Assembly (NCBI GenBank): GCA_003525525.1
Contig: DQED01000319.1
Span: 11,123-31,890 of the forward strand
Reading direction: 5' to 3'
DNA from: Desulfovibrio sp.
GTDB taxonomy: Bacteria; Desulfobacterota; Desulfovibrionia; Desulfovibrionales; Desulfovibrionaceae
Length of the DNA: 20,768 bases
The notes beneath the pieces were generated by a model that was not told the origin of the DNA, did not search any database, and saw nothing but the letters and a program-made list of their open reading frames with translations. The translations under genes and the position numbers were made by a program. The stretch's first letter is position 1, and each line of letters begins with the position of its first letter. Below, in pieces: positions 8,323 to 15,248 of the stretch.

Positions 8323-9330
8323 ATGAACATCCTTGTCACCGGCGCGGCCGGATTTATCGGCTTCCACCTGTGTCGCCGTTTCCTGTCCATGGGCTTTTCC
8401 GTCACCGGCCTCGACAACCTGAGTCCGTACTATTCCGTGACGCTCAAGCAGGACCGACTGAAGATTCTCGGCGAAAGCCCGGCGTTTACGTTCGTCAAAG
8501 CCGAAATGGCCGACCGTGCGGCCATCAACGCCCTCTTCGATTCCAGCGGCTTCACGCATGTCGTCAACCTGGCCGCACAGGCCGGCGTACGGCACAGCCT
8601 GACGCACCCCGACGACTACATCAACGCCAACATCATTGGCTATTACAACATCCTGGAAAACTGCCGCCACCACAACATCCAGCATTTCGTTTTCGCTTCT
8701 TCCAGTTCCGTGTACGGCCTCAATACGACGATGCCTTTTTCCGTGCACGACAACGTGGACCATCCCATCAGCCTTTATGCGGCGTCCAAGAAATCCAACG
8801 AACTGATGGCCCACTCCTACAGCTATCTTTTCGGCCTGCCCTGCACGGGCCTGCGCTTTTTCACGGTGTACGGCCCCTGGGGCCGCCCGGACATGGCCCT
8901 TTTCCTTTTCACCAAGGCCATTCTCGAGGACAAGCCGATCCAGGTCTTCAATGAAGGCCGCATGGAGCGTGATTTCACGTACATTGACGACATCGTCGAA
9001 GGCGTTGTGCGCGTGACGCTCAATACCGCGACAGCGAACCCGAACTGGAATCCGGCCACGCCCGATCCGAGCACCAGTGTCGCGCCGTATCGTCTCTACA
9101 ATATCGGCAACAACAACAGCGTCTCCTTGATGCGTTTCATCGAATGCATCGAACAGGCCCTGGGCAAGAAAGCCATTATGGAGATGCTGCCTTTACAACC
9201 CGGCGATGTTCCGGCCACCTGCGCCAATGTGGACGACCTCGTCCGCGACGTCGGATTTCAGCCCGGCACGCCACTTGAAACAGGCATCGCACGTTTCATC
9301 GATTGGTACCGTGAATATTATTGCTCTTGA
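8323..9330 (+). CDS. NAD-dependent sugar epimerase, UDP-glucuronate 4-epimerase type
   Basis: A short-chain dehydrogenase-type sugar epimerase of 335 aa. The NAD-binding GAAGFIG lies at 8-13 (TGAAGFIGFHLC). The substrate-pocket segment YYSVTLKQDRLKIL (36-49) and the block YGPWGRPDMALFLFTKAILEDKPIQVFNEGRMERDF, described here by its ends only, are typical of UDP-glucuronate 4-epimerases, which make UDP-galacturonate for capsule or LPS. The catalytic YxxxK is Y152/K156, with the serines in SSSSVYG (126-132) nearby. The ATG at 8323 gives a standard N-terminus and has AAAGGAA at 8314-8320; an upstream in-frame ATG at 8257 would add unrelated residues. Substrate specificity is inferred from family motifs. 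The gap after the slipin gene is 62 bp and holds a small palindrome (arms 8285-8290 and 8293-8298). Confidence 0.9.
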   Translation: MNILVTGAAGFIGFHLCRRFLSMGFSVTGLDNLSPYYSVTLKQDRLKILGESPAFTFVKAEMADRAAINALFDSSGFTHVVNLAAQAGVRHSLTHPDDYINANIIGYYNILENCRHHNIQHFVFASSSSVYGLNTTMPFSVHDNVDHPISLYAASKKSNELMAHSYSYLFGLPCTGLRFFTVYGPWGRPDMALFLFTKAILEDKPIQVFNEGRMERDFTYIDDIVEGVVRVTLNTATANPNWNPATPDPSTSVAPYRLYNIGNNNSVSLMRFIECIEQALGKKAIMEMLPLQPGDVPATCANVDDLVRDVGFQPGTPLETGIARFIDWYREYYCS

Positions 9331-9332
9331 TA

Positions 9333-9362
9333 TTGACAGGATGCGTGCAGTCCCCTAATTCT
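9333..9362 (+). promoter_or_regulatory. Possible sigma70-type promoter before the small helical gene
   Basis: A perfect -35 box TTGACA (9333-9338) begins 3 nt after the epimerase stop. The best -10 candidates at 17-18 nt spacing are TAATTC or AATTCT (9356-9362), both poor matches. It could start a transcript carrying the small gene and parA. Confidence 0.35.
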
Positions 9363-9406
9363 TTTCCCTGCAACCAATGAAACCGCCTGAAGGACGGACT
9401 CGGGAG

Positions 9407-9697
9407 ATGGAATTCCAGACCACGAAACGTGATCTTGAAAAAGTTTTCACGCACATCCAGAGCCAGGTCGCGGAAGCGAATCTGCCTGACGAGGAATCGG
9501 TCAATCGTCTTGTACGGTTGGCGCGCAAGATGCATCAGTTGGCGGACGAGGATTGGATGGACGAAGCTGAGGACTTTTCCCATCTCGCCGGCCAACTGCT
9601 CAATGCCGTGAAGAAGCATGACGTGGAAGGCTGTGTCATGCTCGTCGAATCCCTGGACGACGCCCAGGCTTTCTGCCACCGCACGTTCCGCGACTAG
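9407..9697 (+). CDS. Small conserved-looking helical protein of unknown function
   Basis: A 96-aa acidic, almost entirely alpha-helical protein with no signal peptide, membrane segment or metal motif. The visible pattern is several amphipathic helices (about 5-25, 30-48, 52-72, 76-94), ending in [23 protein letters not shown] with two cysteines and a histidine. I do not recognise the family. The ATG at 9407 was chosen because AAGGA lies at 9390-9394; the alternative ATG at 9377 adds ten residues and has no SD. The stop lies 6 nt before the parS site, so the gene sits directly between the sugar epimerase and the partition locus. That location suggests cotranscription with parA but says little about function. 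Confidence 0.7.
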   Translation: MEFQTTKRDLEKVFTHIQSQVAEANLPDEESVNRLVRLARKMHQLADEDWMDEAEDFSHLAGQLLNAVKKHDVEGCVMLVESLDDAQAFCHRTFRD

Positions 9698-9703
9698 ACC
9701 GTC

Positions 9704-9719
9704 TGTTTCACGTGAAACA
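9704..9719. promoter_or_regulatory. parS: parS centromere site (ParB-binding)
   Basis: TGTTTCACGTGAAACA is an exact match to the canonical chromosomal 16-bp parS palindrome. With its flanking bases (9703-9720) it is an 18-bp perfect palindrome. ParB loads here and spreads as a CTP-dependent clamp to form the origin partition complex. It lies 54 nt upstream of the parA start, so ParB loading could also affect parA transcription. I found no second copy in the window. Confidence 0.97.
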
Positions 9720-9745
9720 GCGCCCGGCGTCGGGAGATTCGGAGA

Positions 9746-9761
9746 GGGCCGTTTGCGGCCC
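9746..9761 (+). repeat. Hairpin abutting the parA ribosome-binding site
   Basis: GGGCCG (9746-9751), loop TTTG, CGGCCC (9756-9761): a perfect 6-bp GC stem ending one base before the SD core GGGAGGA (9762-9768). It may present or occlude the parA SD. Confidence 0.4.
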
Positions 9762-9773
9762 GGGAGGAACGGC

Positions 9774-10547
9774 ATGGCGCGCGTGATTGTCATCGCCAAC
9801 CAGAAAGGCGGGGTGGGCAAAACCACCACGGCCGTGAACTTGGCCGCTTCCCTGGCGGTCATGGAAAAAAAAACCCTGCTGATTGACTGCGACCCGCAAG
9901 CCAATGCCGGCAGCGGGTTGTCCATCTACCCCGAAAAAGTCAGCGAAAATCTCTATTCCGTGCTCTACGAACCCGAGCGCGCCGCCCAGGCCGTGGTCGG
10001 CACGGAACTGCCCTGCCTCAAGGTGCTGCCGTCTGGCCCGGACCTCGTGGCCGCGGATATCGAGTTGGTGGACAAGCCAAGGCGCGAGTACTACCTGCGT
10101 GCCGTGGTCGAACAGCTGGCCGACGCCTACGACTACGTGCTCCTCGACTGTCCGCCTTCGCTCGGCATCGTGACGCTCAACGCCCTGTGCGCGGCCACGG
10201 AAATGCTCGTGCCGCTCCAGTGCGAATACTACGCCCTGGAAGGCGTGGCCCAGTTGCTGCGCACCTACGACCAGGTGCGCAAGCGCCTCAACAACCGCCT
10301 GGCCCTGCTCGGCGTCGTGCTTACCATGTACGACGGCCGCAACAAGCTCAACCGCCACGTCAAGCGCGAAGTCTGGAAGTGCTTCCCGAAGCTCTATTTC
10401 CAGACGCTCATTCCGCGCAATATCCGCCTGTCCGAAGCGCCGAGCTACGGCAAGCCCGTGCTCACCCACGACATCAAATCCCGGGGTGCGGAAGCCTATC
10501 TCTCGTTGGCCCAGGAAGTGGTCCGCCGCCAGCCCGTGGGCGCGTAG
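9774..10547 (+). CDS. parA: Chromosome-partitioning ATPase ParA (Soj)
   Basis: A 257-aa chromosomal-type ParA. It lacks the N-terminal HTH of plasmid type Ia ParAs. The deviant Walker A is KGGVGKTT at 11-18 with both the signature and catalytic lysines. A' is [10 protein letters not shown] (35-44) and Walker B is VLLDCPPS (122-129). The C-terminal [16 protein letters not shown] block is typical of Soj. ATP-bound ParA dimers bind DNA non-specifically and pull ParB-parS complexes apart. The ATG at 9774 is supported by GGGAGGA at 9762-9768, and the protein starts directly with the first beta strand. parS lies upstream, parB is not adjacent, and transcription ends at the terminator at 10571-10602. 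Confidence 0.96.
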   Translation: MARVIVIANQKGGVGKTTTAVNLAASLAVMEKKTLLIDCDPQANAGSGLSIYPEKVSENLYSVLYEPERAAQAVVGTELPCLKVLPSGPDLVAADIELVDKPRREYYLRAVVEQLADAYDYVLLDCPPSLGIVTLNALCAATEMLVPLQCEYYALEGVAQLLRTYDQVRKRLNNRLALLGVVLTMYDGRNKLNRHVKREVWKCFPKLYFQTLIPRNIRLSEAPSYGKPVLTHDIKSRGAEAYLSLAQEVVRRQPVGA

Positions 10548-10564
10548 ATCATTCTTCCTCGCGC

Positions 10565-10602
10565 AAAAAAAAGGCCGTCCCGAGGGGCGGCCTTTTTTTT
10601 TT
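10565..10602. terminator. Bidirectional intrinsic terminator
   Basis: An 11-bp stem, AAGGCCGTCCC (10571-10581) with GGGGCGGCCTT (10584-10594), has one G-U pair and a tight loop. It is followed by a run of T to 10602 and preceded by a run of A from 10565. It can terminate parA on the + strand and the zinc-ribbon gene ending at 10618 on the - strand. Confidence 0.93.
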
Positions 10603-10617
10603 ACGAAAAAGCAGCGT

Positions 10618-11049
10618 TCAGCAGCGTTCGACATACGGCAGGCATTCCACCGTGAGATGCTTCTTGAAATGCTTTTTGAGCACCAGGGACTTGCAGGTCT
10701 GGCACTGGAAGGTTACGAGTCCACCGAGATTGGCGTTGCGCAACCGGAATTTGCGCGGTGCGTCCGCGCGCCAGTCCGTGGTGGACGCGCCGCAATGGGC
10801 GCAGGAAACGTCGTAAGCCGGCGGATAGGTGAAATCCCAATAGGCAAGCAAGGTTTCCCATTCCGCCATGGGCTCCGGCCGCTCCTCGGGTTCCGGACGA
10901 CAGGCGGGGTCCAGGACGTAAAGCGCCTTCATCAGCCGTGGCAATACGTCGTCGCGGACCTTGGCCCAGAGTTCGGGGCTAAGAAGCAGGCCGCGCGGCG
11001 CGCCGGCGGCATCGAACAGTTCCAGCAGATGGGACGAAATCGGGGGCAC
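10618..11049 (-). CDS. Zinc-ribbon protein of unknown function, inserted between parA and parB
   Basis: A 143-aa protein. The N-terminal half (1-75) is helical, and the C-terminal half carries two CxxC knuckles, CAHC (83-86) and CQTC (116-119), spaced as in a zinc ribbon, with beta-strand sequence between. A basic patch LVLKKHFKKHL (122-132) follows, with further cysteines at 136 and 143. The basic tail suggests nucleic-acid or protein contact, but no family was recognised. The GTG at 11049 was chosen because AAGGAG lies 6 nt upstream on this strand; the ATG at 11121 would add a poor 24-residue extension. It is transcribed against both parA and parB and ends at the shared terminator. Confidence 0.78.
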   Translation of the reverse strand: MPPISSHLLELFDAAGAPRGLLLSPELWAKVRDDVLPRLMKALYVLDPACRPEPEERPEPMAEWETLLAYWDFTYPPAYDVSCAHCGASTTDWRADAPRKFRLRNANLGGLVTFQCQTCKSLVLKKHFKKHLTVECLPYVERC

Positions 11050-11189
11050 GGATGTCTCCTTGGGCGGACGGCGCGCACTGTCGCCTGCCGCGCGAACTAG
11101 ATGGATTTCATGGTAGCGCATGGGCCGGCCGCGTCAAGGGCGATGCCGGGGCATGGGAACCAACGGATCGCGAACCGAAACAAAGAAGG

Positions 11190-11321
11190 CTTTTGCAAGA
11201 CGGAGCAGCCGTCCAGGACGCAGCATGCGATGACGCGCATGCCCCTGTACGGGAGTCCAGAGGGCGACAGCCCTTTGGACTCCGGAGGCACCCTCCCTGA
11301 CATCCTTGCAAATGCAAAAAG
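11190..11321 (+). repeat. Multi-hairpin structured element in the parB leader
   Basis: An outer helix pairs TTTGCAAG (11192-11199) with CTTGCAAA (11305-11312), 8 of 8 bases. Inside lie four consecutive hairpins: GACGG/CCGTC (11199-11203 with 11209-11213, sharing G11199 with the outer helix); GCATGCG/CGCATGC (11223-11229 with 11236-11242); a 14-bp stem with one G-U pair and loop GACA (11252-11265 with 11270-11283); and GGAGG/CCTCC with loop CAC (11284-11288 with 11292-11296). An alternative outer pairing joins TTTTGCA (11191-11197) to TGCAAAA (11313-11319). No T-run follows the large stem, so it is not a standard terminator. The parB SD lies at 11319-11324. Structured RNA, dispersed intergenic repeat and DNA-level palindrome cluster are all possible. 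Confidence 0.6.
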
Positions 11322-11331
11322 GAAAACGCGC

Positions 11332-12267
11332 ATGGCGCAGGCGCAGAAGGGATTGGGACGTGGGCTCGAGGCCCTGCTTGGCGGATACCGGGAAGAGGAA
11401 CCCAAGGAACAGGCGCGCACCCTGCCCCTCGCGGCCCTGCGGCCCAATCCGCAGCAGCCCAGGCGCGATTTCGCGCCCGAGGCGCTGGAGGAACTGGCGC
11501 AGTCCATCCGCGAACAGGGGCTGCTGCAGCCCGTGCTCGTGCGACCGGTTTCCGGCGCGGGAACCGTCAGCCACGAGATCATCGCGGGCGAGCGCCGCTG
11601 GCGCGCGGCGAAGCTCGCCGGGCTGACCGAAATCACGGTCATCGTGCGCGAGGTGGATGACGAGCAGATGTTCGCCCTGGCGCTCGTGGAAAACCTCCAG
11701 CGCGAGGATTTGAACCCCATGGAAGAGGCGTCCGGGTACCAGTTGCTCGTCGACCGCTTCGGCCTGAGCCAGGAAACCCTGGCGAAAAAGGTGGGCAAGA
11801 GCCGCCCTGCCGTGGCCAACAGTCTGCGCCTGCTCCAGTTGCCCGAGCCCATGCGCGCGGACCTTGCCGCCGGAACGCTGACGTCCGGCCATGCCCGCGC
11901 CCTGCTCGCGCTGACGGACCCCGATTTGCGCGAAGCGCTCTGGCGGCGGATGCGCGAATCCGGGTGCAGCGTGCGCGAGGCCGAGGAGGCCGTGGCCTAC
12001 GCCAAGGTGAACGGCGCGTTGCCGCAGCAGCGCACGGAGGCGAAAAAGGCCGAGACGCGGCGGGAAAGGACGCGTACGGTCAAGGACAAGACGCTCCACG
12101 AACTGGAGGGGCCGCTGACGCAAAGCGCGGGCGTGCTGGCCAAGGCCGCGGGTACGCCGGACCACGGCAAGATCACGTTTCATTTCAGTTCCCGCCGCGA
12201 GCTCGAAGGCCTGCTCGATCATTTCGGGCTGGCCGGTCTGGTCGTCCCGGGCACGCCGGGGGAATGA
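11332..12267 (+). CDS. parB: Chromosome-partitioning protein ParB (Spo0J)
   Basis: A 311-aa chromosomal ParB. The N-terminal KGLGRGLEALLG (6-17) is the ParA-interacting region. The CTP-binding/CTPase domain (about 30-125) has GERRWRAAK (86-94) and ENLQREDLNP (120-129). A helix-turn-helix (about 145-168) with KSRPAVANSLRLLQLP reads parS. The C-terminal dimerisation domain ends at LVVPGTPGE, after a charged linker (about 225-255). The ATG at 11332 is supported by AAGGAA at 11319-11324. The frame is open back to an ATG at 11101, but that 77-residue extension is low-complexity leader sequence unlike ParB. The gene has its own upstream region and a highly structured leader instead of being cotranscribed with parA. 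Confidence 0.96.
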   Translation: MAQAQKGLGRGLEALLGGYREEEPKEQARTLPLAALRPNPQQPRRDFAPEALEELAQSIREQGLLQPVLVRPVSGAGTVSHEIIAGERRWRAAKLAGLTEITVIVREVDDEQMFALALVENLQREDLNPMEEASGYQLLVDRFGLSQETLAKKVGKSRPAVANSLRLLQLPEPMRADLAAGTLTSGHARALLALTDPDLREALWRRMRESGCSVREAEEAVAYAKVNGALPQQRTEAKKAETRRERTRTVKDKTLHELEGPLTQSAGVLAKAAGTPDHGKITFHFSSRRELEGLLDHFGLAGLVVPGTPGE

Positions 12268-12370
12268 GCGTTTCGTTCGTGTCGCGGTGGATGCAAGTGG
12301 GCCGCACAGGATGCGGGCTGGTGGATGCGACAAGAGCGCGCCTGGCGGCGCGACAAAGGCGGGATGCGAT

Positions 12371-12709
12371 TTGAGCGACAGGGAACAAGGACAGGCCGCC
12401 GGCTGGCGGATCGACGCAGGCGACGCACCGGGCGTGCTCGTCCTGGCCGGGGAAATCGATTTTTCCGTCACGCCCGCCGCGCGGGAACGCCTGCTGCAAC
12501 TCACGGAAAAGTACACGGGCGATCTGGTCCTGGACATGGCCGATCTGACCTACATCGACAGTTCGGGGCTGGCCCTGCTGCTCGAAGCGCGCAAGCTTCT
12601 GCAGGAACACGGCCGCAGCGTGCGCATCCGCTCCATTGCGCCGCAGGTGCGCAAACTGCTGCAACTCACCCAGCTCGGGGAAATGTTCGGTCTTTCCGAC
12701 GAGGCGTAG
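12371..12709 (+). CDS. mlaB: STAS-domain protein, MlaB-like
   Basis: A 112-aa single STAS domain, the fold shared by anti-sigma-factor antagonists and MlaB, the cytoplasmic regulatory subunit of the Mla lipid ABC transporter. GVLVLAGEIDFSVTPAARE (21-39) and LTYIDSSGLALLLEARK (59-75) are diagnostic; the DSSG serines (64-65) match the phosphorylation site of anti-anti-sigma factors. Position directly before the permease and ATPase genes favours MlaB. Start choice is uncertain: TTG at 12371 gives a standard STAS length and has AAAGG at 12355-12359, whereas GTG at 12287 gives 140 aa with an unusual Cys/Gly-rich head. The 103-nt gap after parB contains a CGCGCC/GGCGCG hairpin (12337-12352). Confidence 0.82.
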   Translation: MSDREQGQAAGWRIDAGDAPGVLVLAGEIDFSVTPAARERLLQLTEKYTGDLVLDMADLTYIDSSGLALLLEARKLLQEHGRSVRIRSIAPQVRKLLQLTQLGEMFGLSDEA

Positions 12710-12714
12710 GCGGC

Positions 12715-13485
12715 ATGGCGGGAGGCGGCGACGAATCCGGAATGCTGGTCTGGCTGGTGATGCGGCTTTGGGGCTGCATCCGCGACGCGTTTCTTCCCTG
12801 GAAGCGCACCAAGGCCTACCAGCGCTCGCGGCTGTGGACGCACATGGCCTGGATCGGCGCGGATTCGCTGCCGATCGTCAGCATCATCTCCGCCTGCGTC
12901 GGCATCATCCTGGCGCTGCAATCCGCGACCCAGCTCGAAAAGGTCGGCGCGCTCAGCTACGTGGCCAACCTTGTCGGCTTTTCCATCGTCACCGAGCTCG
13001 GTCCCCTGCTCGTCTGCCTGATCCTGGCCGGCCGGGCCGGCGCGGCGTTCACCGCCGAAATCGCCACCATGCGCATTTCCGAGGAGATCGACGCCCTGGA
13101 AGTCATGGGCATCGATCCTGTGCGTTTTCTGATCTGGCCCAAGTTCGCGGCCATGTGCGTCATGGCCCCCCTGCTCACGCTGTGGGGCGACGCCGTGGGC
13201 ATCACGGCCGGCGGCGTGTTTTCCGCCCTGGCCCTGGGGCTGCCGGGCAAGGCCTATTTCCTCCAGACGGCCAATTTCCTGGGCATGCGCGATGTGGCCG
13301 CGGGGCTCATCAAGAGCGCCGGATTCGGCATCACCATCACCATCGTCTCCTGCTGGCAGGGCCTGCTCGCCAGGGAAGGCGCGGCCGACGTCGGCCGGCG
13401 CACGACCCGCGCCGTGGTGCAATCCATTTTCCTCATGATCCTTTTGGATTTGTTTTTTACCGCCCTCAATTATATCTTCCGCTAG
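12715..13485 (+). CDS. mlaE: MlaE-family ABC lipid transporter permease
   Basis: A 256-aa inner-membrane permease of the MlaE/YrbE family. The N-terminal amphipathic segment (about 8-40) is followed by hydrophobic spans beginning at IVSIISACVGIILAL and VGFSIVTELGPLLVCLILAG. The central family motif AGRAGAAFTAEIATMRISEE then leads into EIDALEVMGIDPVRFLIWPK, a coupling region to the ATPase. Later spans include FAAMCVMAPLLTLWG, a central hydrophobic block, and FLMILLDLFFTALNYIF at the C-terminus. It exchanges phospholipids with the MCE protein to maintain outer-membrane asymmetry. The ATG at 12715 lies 5 nt after the STAS stop, with a GAGGCGTAGGCGG ribosome-binding region. Length matches the family. 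Confidence 0.94.
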   Translation: MAGGGDESGMLVWLVMRLWGCIRDAFLPWKRTKAYQRSRLWTHMAWIGADSLPIVSIISACVGIILALQSATQLEKVGALSYVANLVGFSIVTELGPLLVCLILAGRAGAAFTAEIATMRISEEIDALEVMGIDPVRFLIWPKFAAMCVMAPLLTLWGDAVGITAGGVFSALALGLPGKAYFLQTANFLGMRDVAAGLIKSAGFGITITIVSCWQGLLAREGAADVGRRTTRAVVQSIFLMILLDLFFTALNYIFR

Positions 13486-13500
13486 CAAAGGAGGAACGCC

Positions 13501-14349
13501 GTGTCCGGCCGGCTGGGATCGCCAGAAATCGCGCTTGACGCCGTGAGCGTCGGTTACGGTGAGCGGATCGTGCTTTCGGGCGTGACCACGACGCTGCCCG
13601 CCGGCAAGGTCAGCGTCATCCTCGGCGGCTCTGGCTGCGGCAAGTCCACGCTGCTGCGCAACATCATCGGCCTGGTGCCGATCAGGACCGGGCGCATCGT
13701 GCTCGGCGGCAAGGACATGGCCGCCATGGACGCGGCCGAACGGCTGGCCATGCGCCGGCGCATGGGCGTGCTGTTCCAGGACGGGGCGCTGCTCGGGTCG
13801 ATGCGCCTGGGCGAGAACATCGCCCTGCCCCTGCGCGAACACACCGACCTTACGGACTCGCTCATCGAGGAGATCGTGCGCCTCAAGTTGCGCCTTGTCG
13901 GGCTGGCCGATTTCATGGACTATTTTCCGAGCGAACTGTCCGGCGGCATGCGCAAGCGCGCGGGGCTGGCCCGGGCCATGGCCCTCGATCCGGCCGTGCT
14001 TTTGTGCGACGAACCCACGTCCGGGCTCGATCCGATCACGGCCGCCGAGATGGACCAGCTCGTGCTCGAACTCAAGACCACGTTCGACATGACCATCGTC
14101 GTGGTCACCCACGACCTGGAAAGCCTCAGCGCCATCGCCGACCACGTGGTGGTGCTCAACCAGGGGAAGATGCTTTTCGAAGGCACGCTGCCCGCCCTGG
14201 CGGGTTGCGGCGATCCGTTCATCCGTCAGTTCCTGGACAGGCAGCCGTCGCGGGAAAGTCGCGTGCTGTCGGAACGCTGGTCCGCGCTGGTGGCGCGGCG
14301 GCGCGAGGCTGTCGCCGCGGGCCGCGAAAGAGGGAGAAGCGCATGCTGA
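13501..14349 (+). CDS. mlaF: MlaF-family ABC transporter ATPase
   Basis: A 282-aa ATPase subunit that powers lipid movement through MlaE. Walker A is GGSGCGKST (42-50), Q-loop FQDG (92-95), signature LSGGM (146-150) followed by RKRAGLARAM, Walker B VLLCDE (166-171), D-loop SGLDP and the switch His204 in VTHD. RKRAGLARA rather than QRRVAIARA is typical of the MlaF/Ttg2A branch. The C-terminal tail after about residue 240 is longer and Arg-rich, and may contact the STAS subunit as MlaF's C-terminus contacts MlaB. The GTG start at 13501 has an excellent SD, AAAGGAGGAA, at 13487-13496. The stop overlaps the next start by 7 nt. Confidence 0.95.
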   Translation: MSGRLGSPEIALDAVSVGYGERIVLSGVTTTLPAGKVSVILGGSGCGKSTLLRNIIGLVPIRTGRIVLGGKDMAAMDAAERLAMRRRMGVLFQDGALLGSMRLGENIALPLREHTDLTDSLIEEIVRLKLRLVGLADFMDYFPSELSGGMRKRAGLARAMALDPAVLLCDEPTSGLDPITAAEMDQLVLELKTTFDMTIVVVTHDLESLSAIADHVVVLNQGKMLFEGTLPALAGCGDPFIRQFLDRQPSRESRVLSERWSALVARRREAVAAGRERGRSAC

Positions 14350-15248
14350 CGGCCAAAGCGAGCCGGTCCGATTACGCCAAGGCCGTGGGCACGCTCCTGC
14401 TCGGGTTGTGCATCCTGGGCGCGTTCATGGTCGTGCTCGGGGGCAACTGGTTCTGGATCAAGTACGACAAGTACGACATTTTCTTCCTGTCGGTGAAGGA
14501 TTTGAGCCCCGGACGCACGGTGAAATACGCCGGTCTCGACATCGGCCGCGTGGAAGCCATTGATCTCGATCCGGCCAACCCCAGACGCATCGCCGTGCGC
14601 ATCGCCGTGCGCGAGGGCTTTCCCCTCTACGCCGGAACCGTGGCGCGCATCGCCCAGAAGGGGCTTGTCGGCGACTATTACGTGCTGCTCGAACTGCGCG
14701 GCGACCCGGGGGCGCGGCTCGCGCCGGGTGCGGACATTCCCGCCGTGTCCACCCTGGACATGCAGGAGCTCGCGGCCAAGGCCGGCGACCTGCTCGACGA
14801 CATCAGTCCCAAGATCAACGGGATCGCGGACAACATCGCCAAGCTCTTTACCGAGGAAAACACCGAATCCCTCAAGCGCGCCCTGGAAGGCACGCCCGCG
14901 CTGGTCGCGGACCTGCGCCGCGCGGCCAACGATTTCCGCAAGAACTGGGACGCGTTTTCGACCAAGGGCGGCAAGGCGGCGCAAAGTCTTGACGCCACCC
15001 TGCAACGTACGGAAAAAGCCGTAACCGTCATCGAGGACGAGCTGACCAAGACCTTGCGCGATTTTCGCAAACAGGCCGACGGCGTGGGCGGGCTCGTGGG
15101 CGACGTGCGCCAGGGCTTCAACTACGACCAGGAACAGCTCGAGGACATCCTCAAAAACCTCAACCGGACGAGCCGGGAGATCCGGGAGCTCGCGGGCCGC
15201 CTGCGCGAGCGCCCCTGGGAACTCCTCCGGCCGCCATCGGGAAAATGA
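14343..15248 (+). CDS. mlaD: MlaD-family MCE-domain substrate-binding protein
   Basis: A 301-aa periplasmic lipid-binding subunit anchored by one N-terminal span (about 14-34). The MCE domain (about 44-122) contains VKDLSPGRTVKYAGLDIGRVEAI, described here in two parts (51-63 and 64-73), and the GLVGDYYVLLEL strand. A long helical region follows (138-286), predicted coiled coil, ending in PWELLRPPSGK. MCE proteins form hexameric rings with a central lipid channel, and long C-terminal helices can build a needle toward the outer membrane. The ATG at 14343 overlaps mlaF by 7 nt and has GAGGGAGAA upstream. The stop overlaps the next start as ATGA. Confidence 0.93.
   Translation: MLTAKASRSDYAKAVGTLLLGLCILGAFMVVLGGNWFWIKYDKYDIFFLSVKDLSPGRTVKYAGLDIGRVEAIDLDPANPRRIAVRIAVREGFPLYAGTVARIAQKGLVGDYYVLLELRGDPGARLAPGADIPAVSTLDMQELAAKAGDLLDDISPKINGIADNIAKLFTEENTESLKRALEGTPALVADLRRAANDFRKNWDAFSTKGGKAAQSLDATLQRTEKAVTVIEDELTKTLRDFRKQADGVGGLVGDVRQGFNYDQEQLEDILKNLNRTSREIRELAGRLRERPWELLRPPSGK

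Noticed and set aside
11252..11296. The 14-bp stem before parB as an intrinsic terminator.
   Set aside because: No U-run follows; the next bases form another GC hairpin.
11101..11331. A 77-residue in-frame N-terminal extension of parB.
   Set aside because: The extension lies in the hairpin-rich leader and resembles no ParB. The ATG at 11332 has an SD and begins with the usual GLGRGLEALL segment.
12287..12370. Four GGATGC repeats between parB and the STAS gene, considered as a binding-site array.
   Set aside because: Spacing is irregular and the hexamer is frequent in this composition; no longer shared sequence is visible.
12550..14145. A 531-codon minus-strand frame opposite the Mla genes.
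   Set aside because: The His/Gly/Asp-rich shadow product runs across three recognised genes of the operon.
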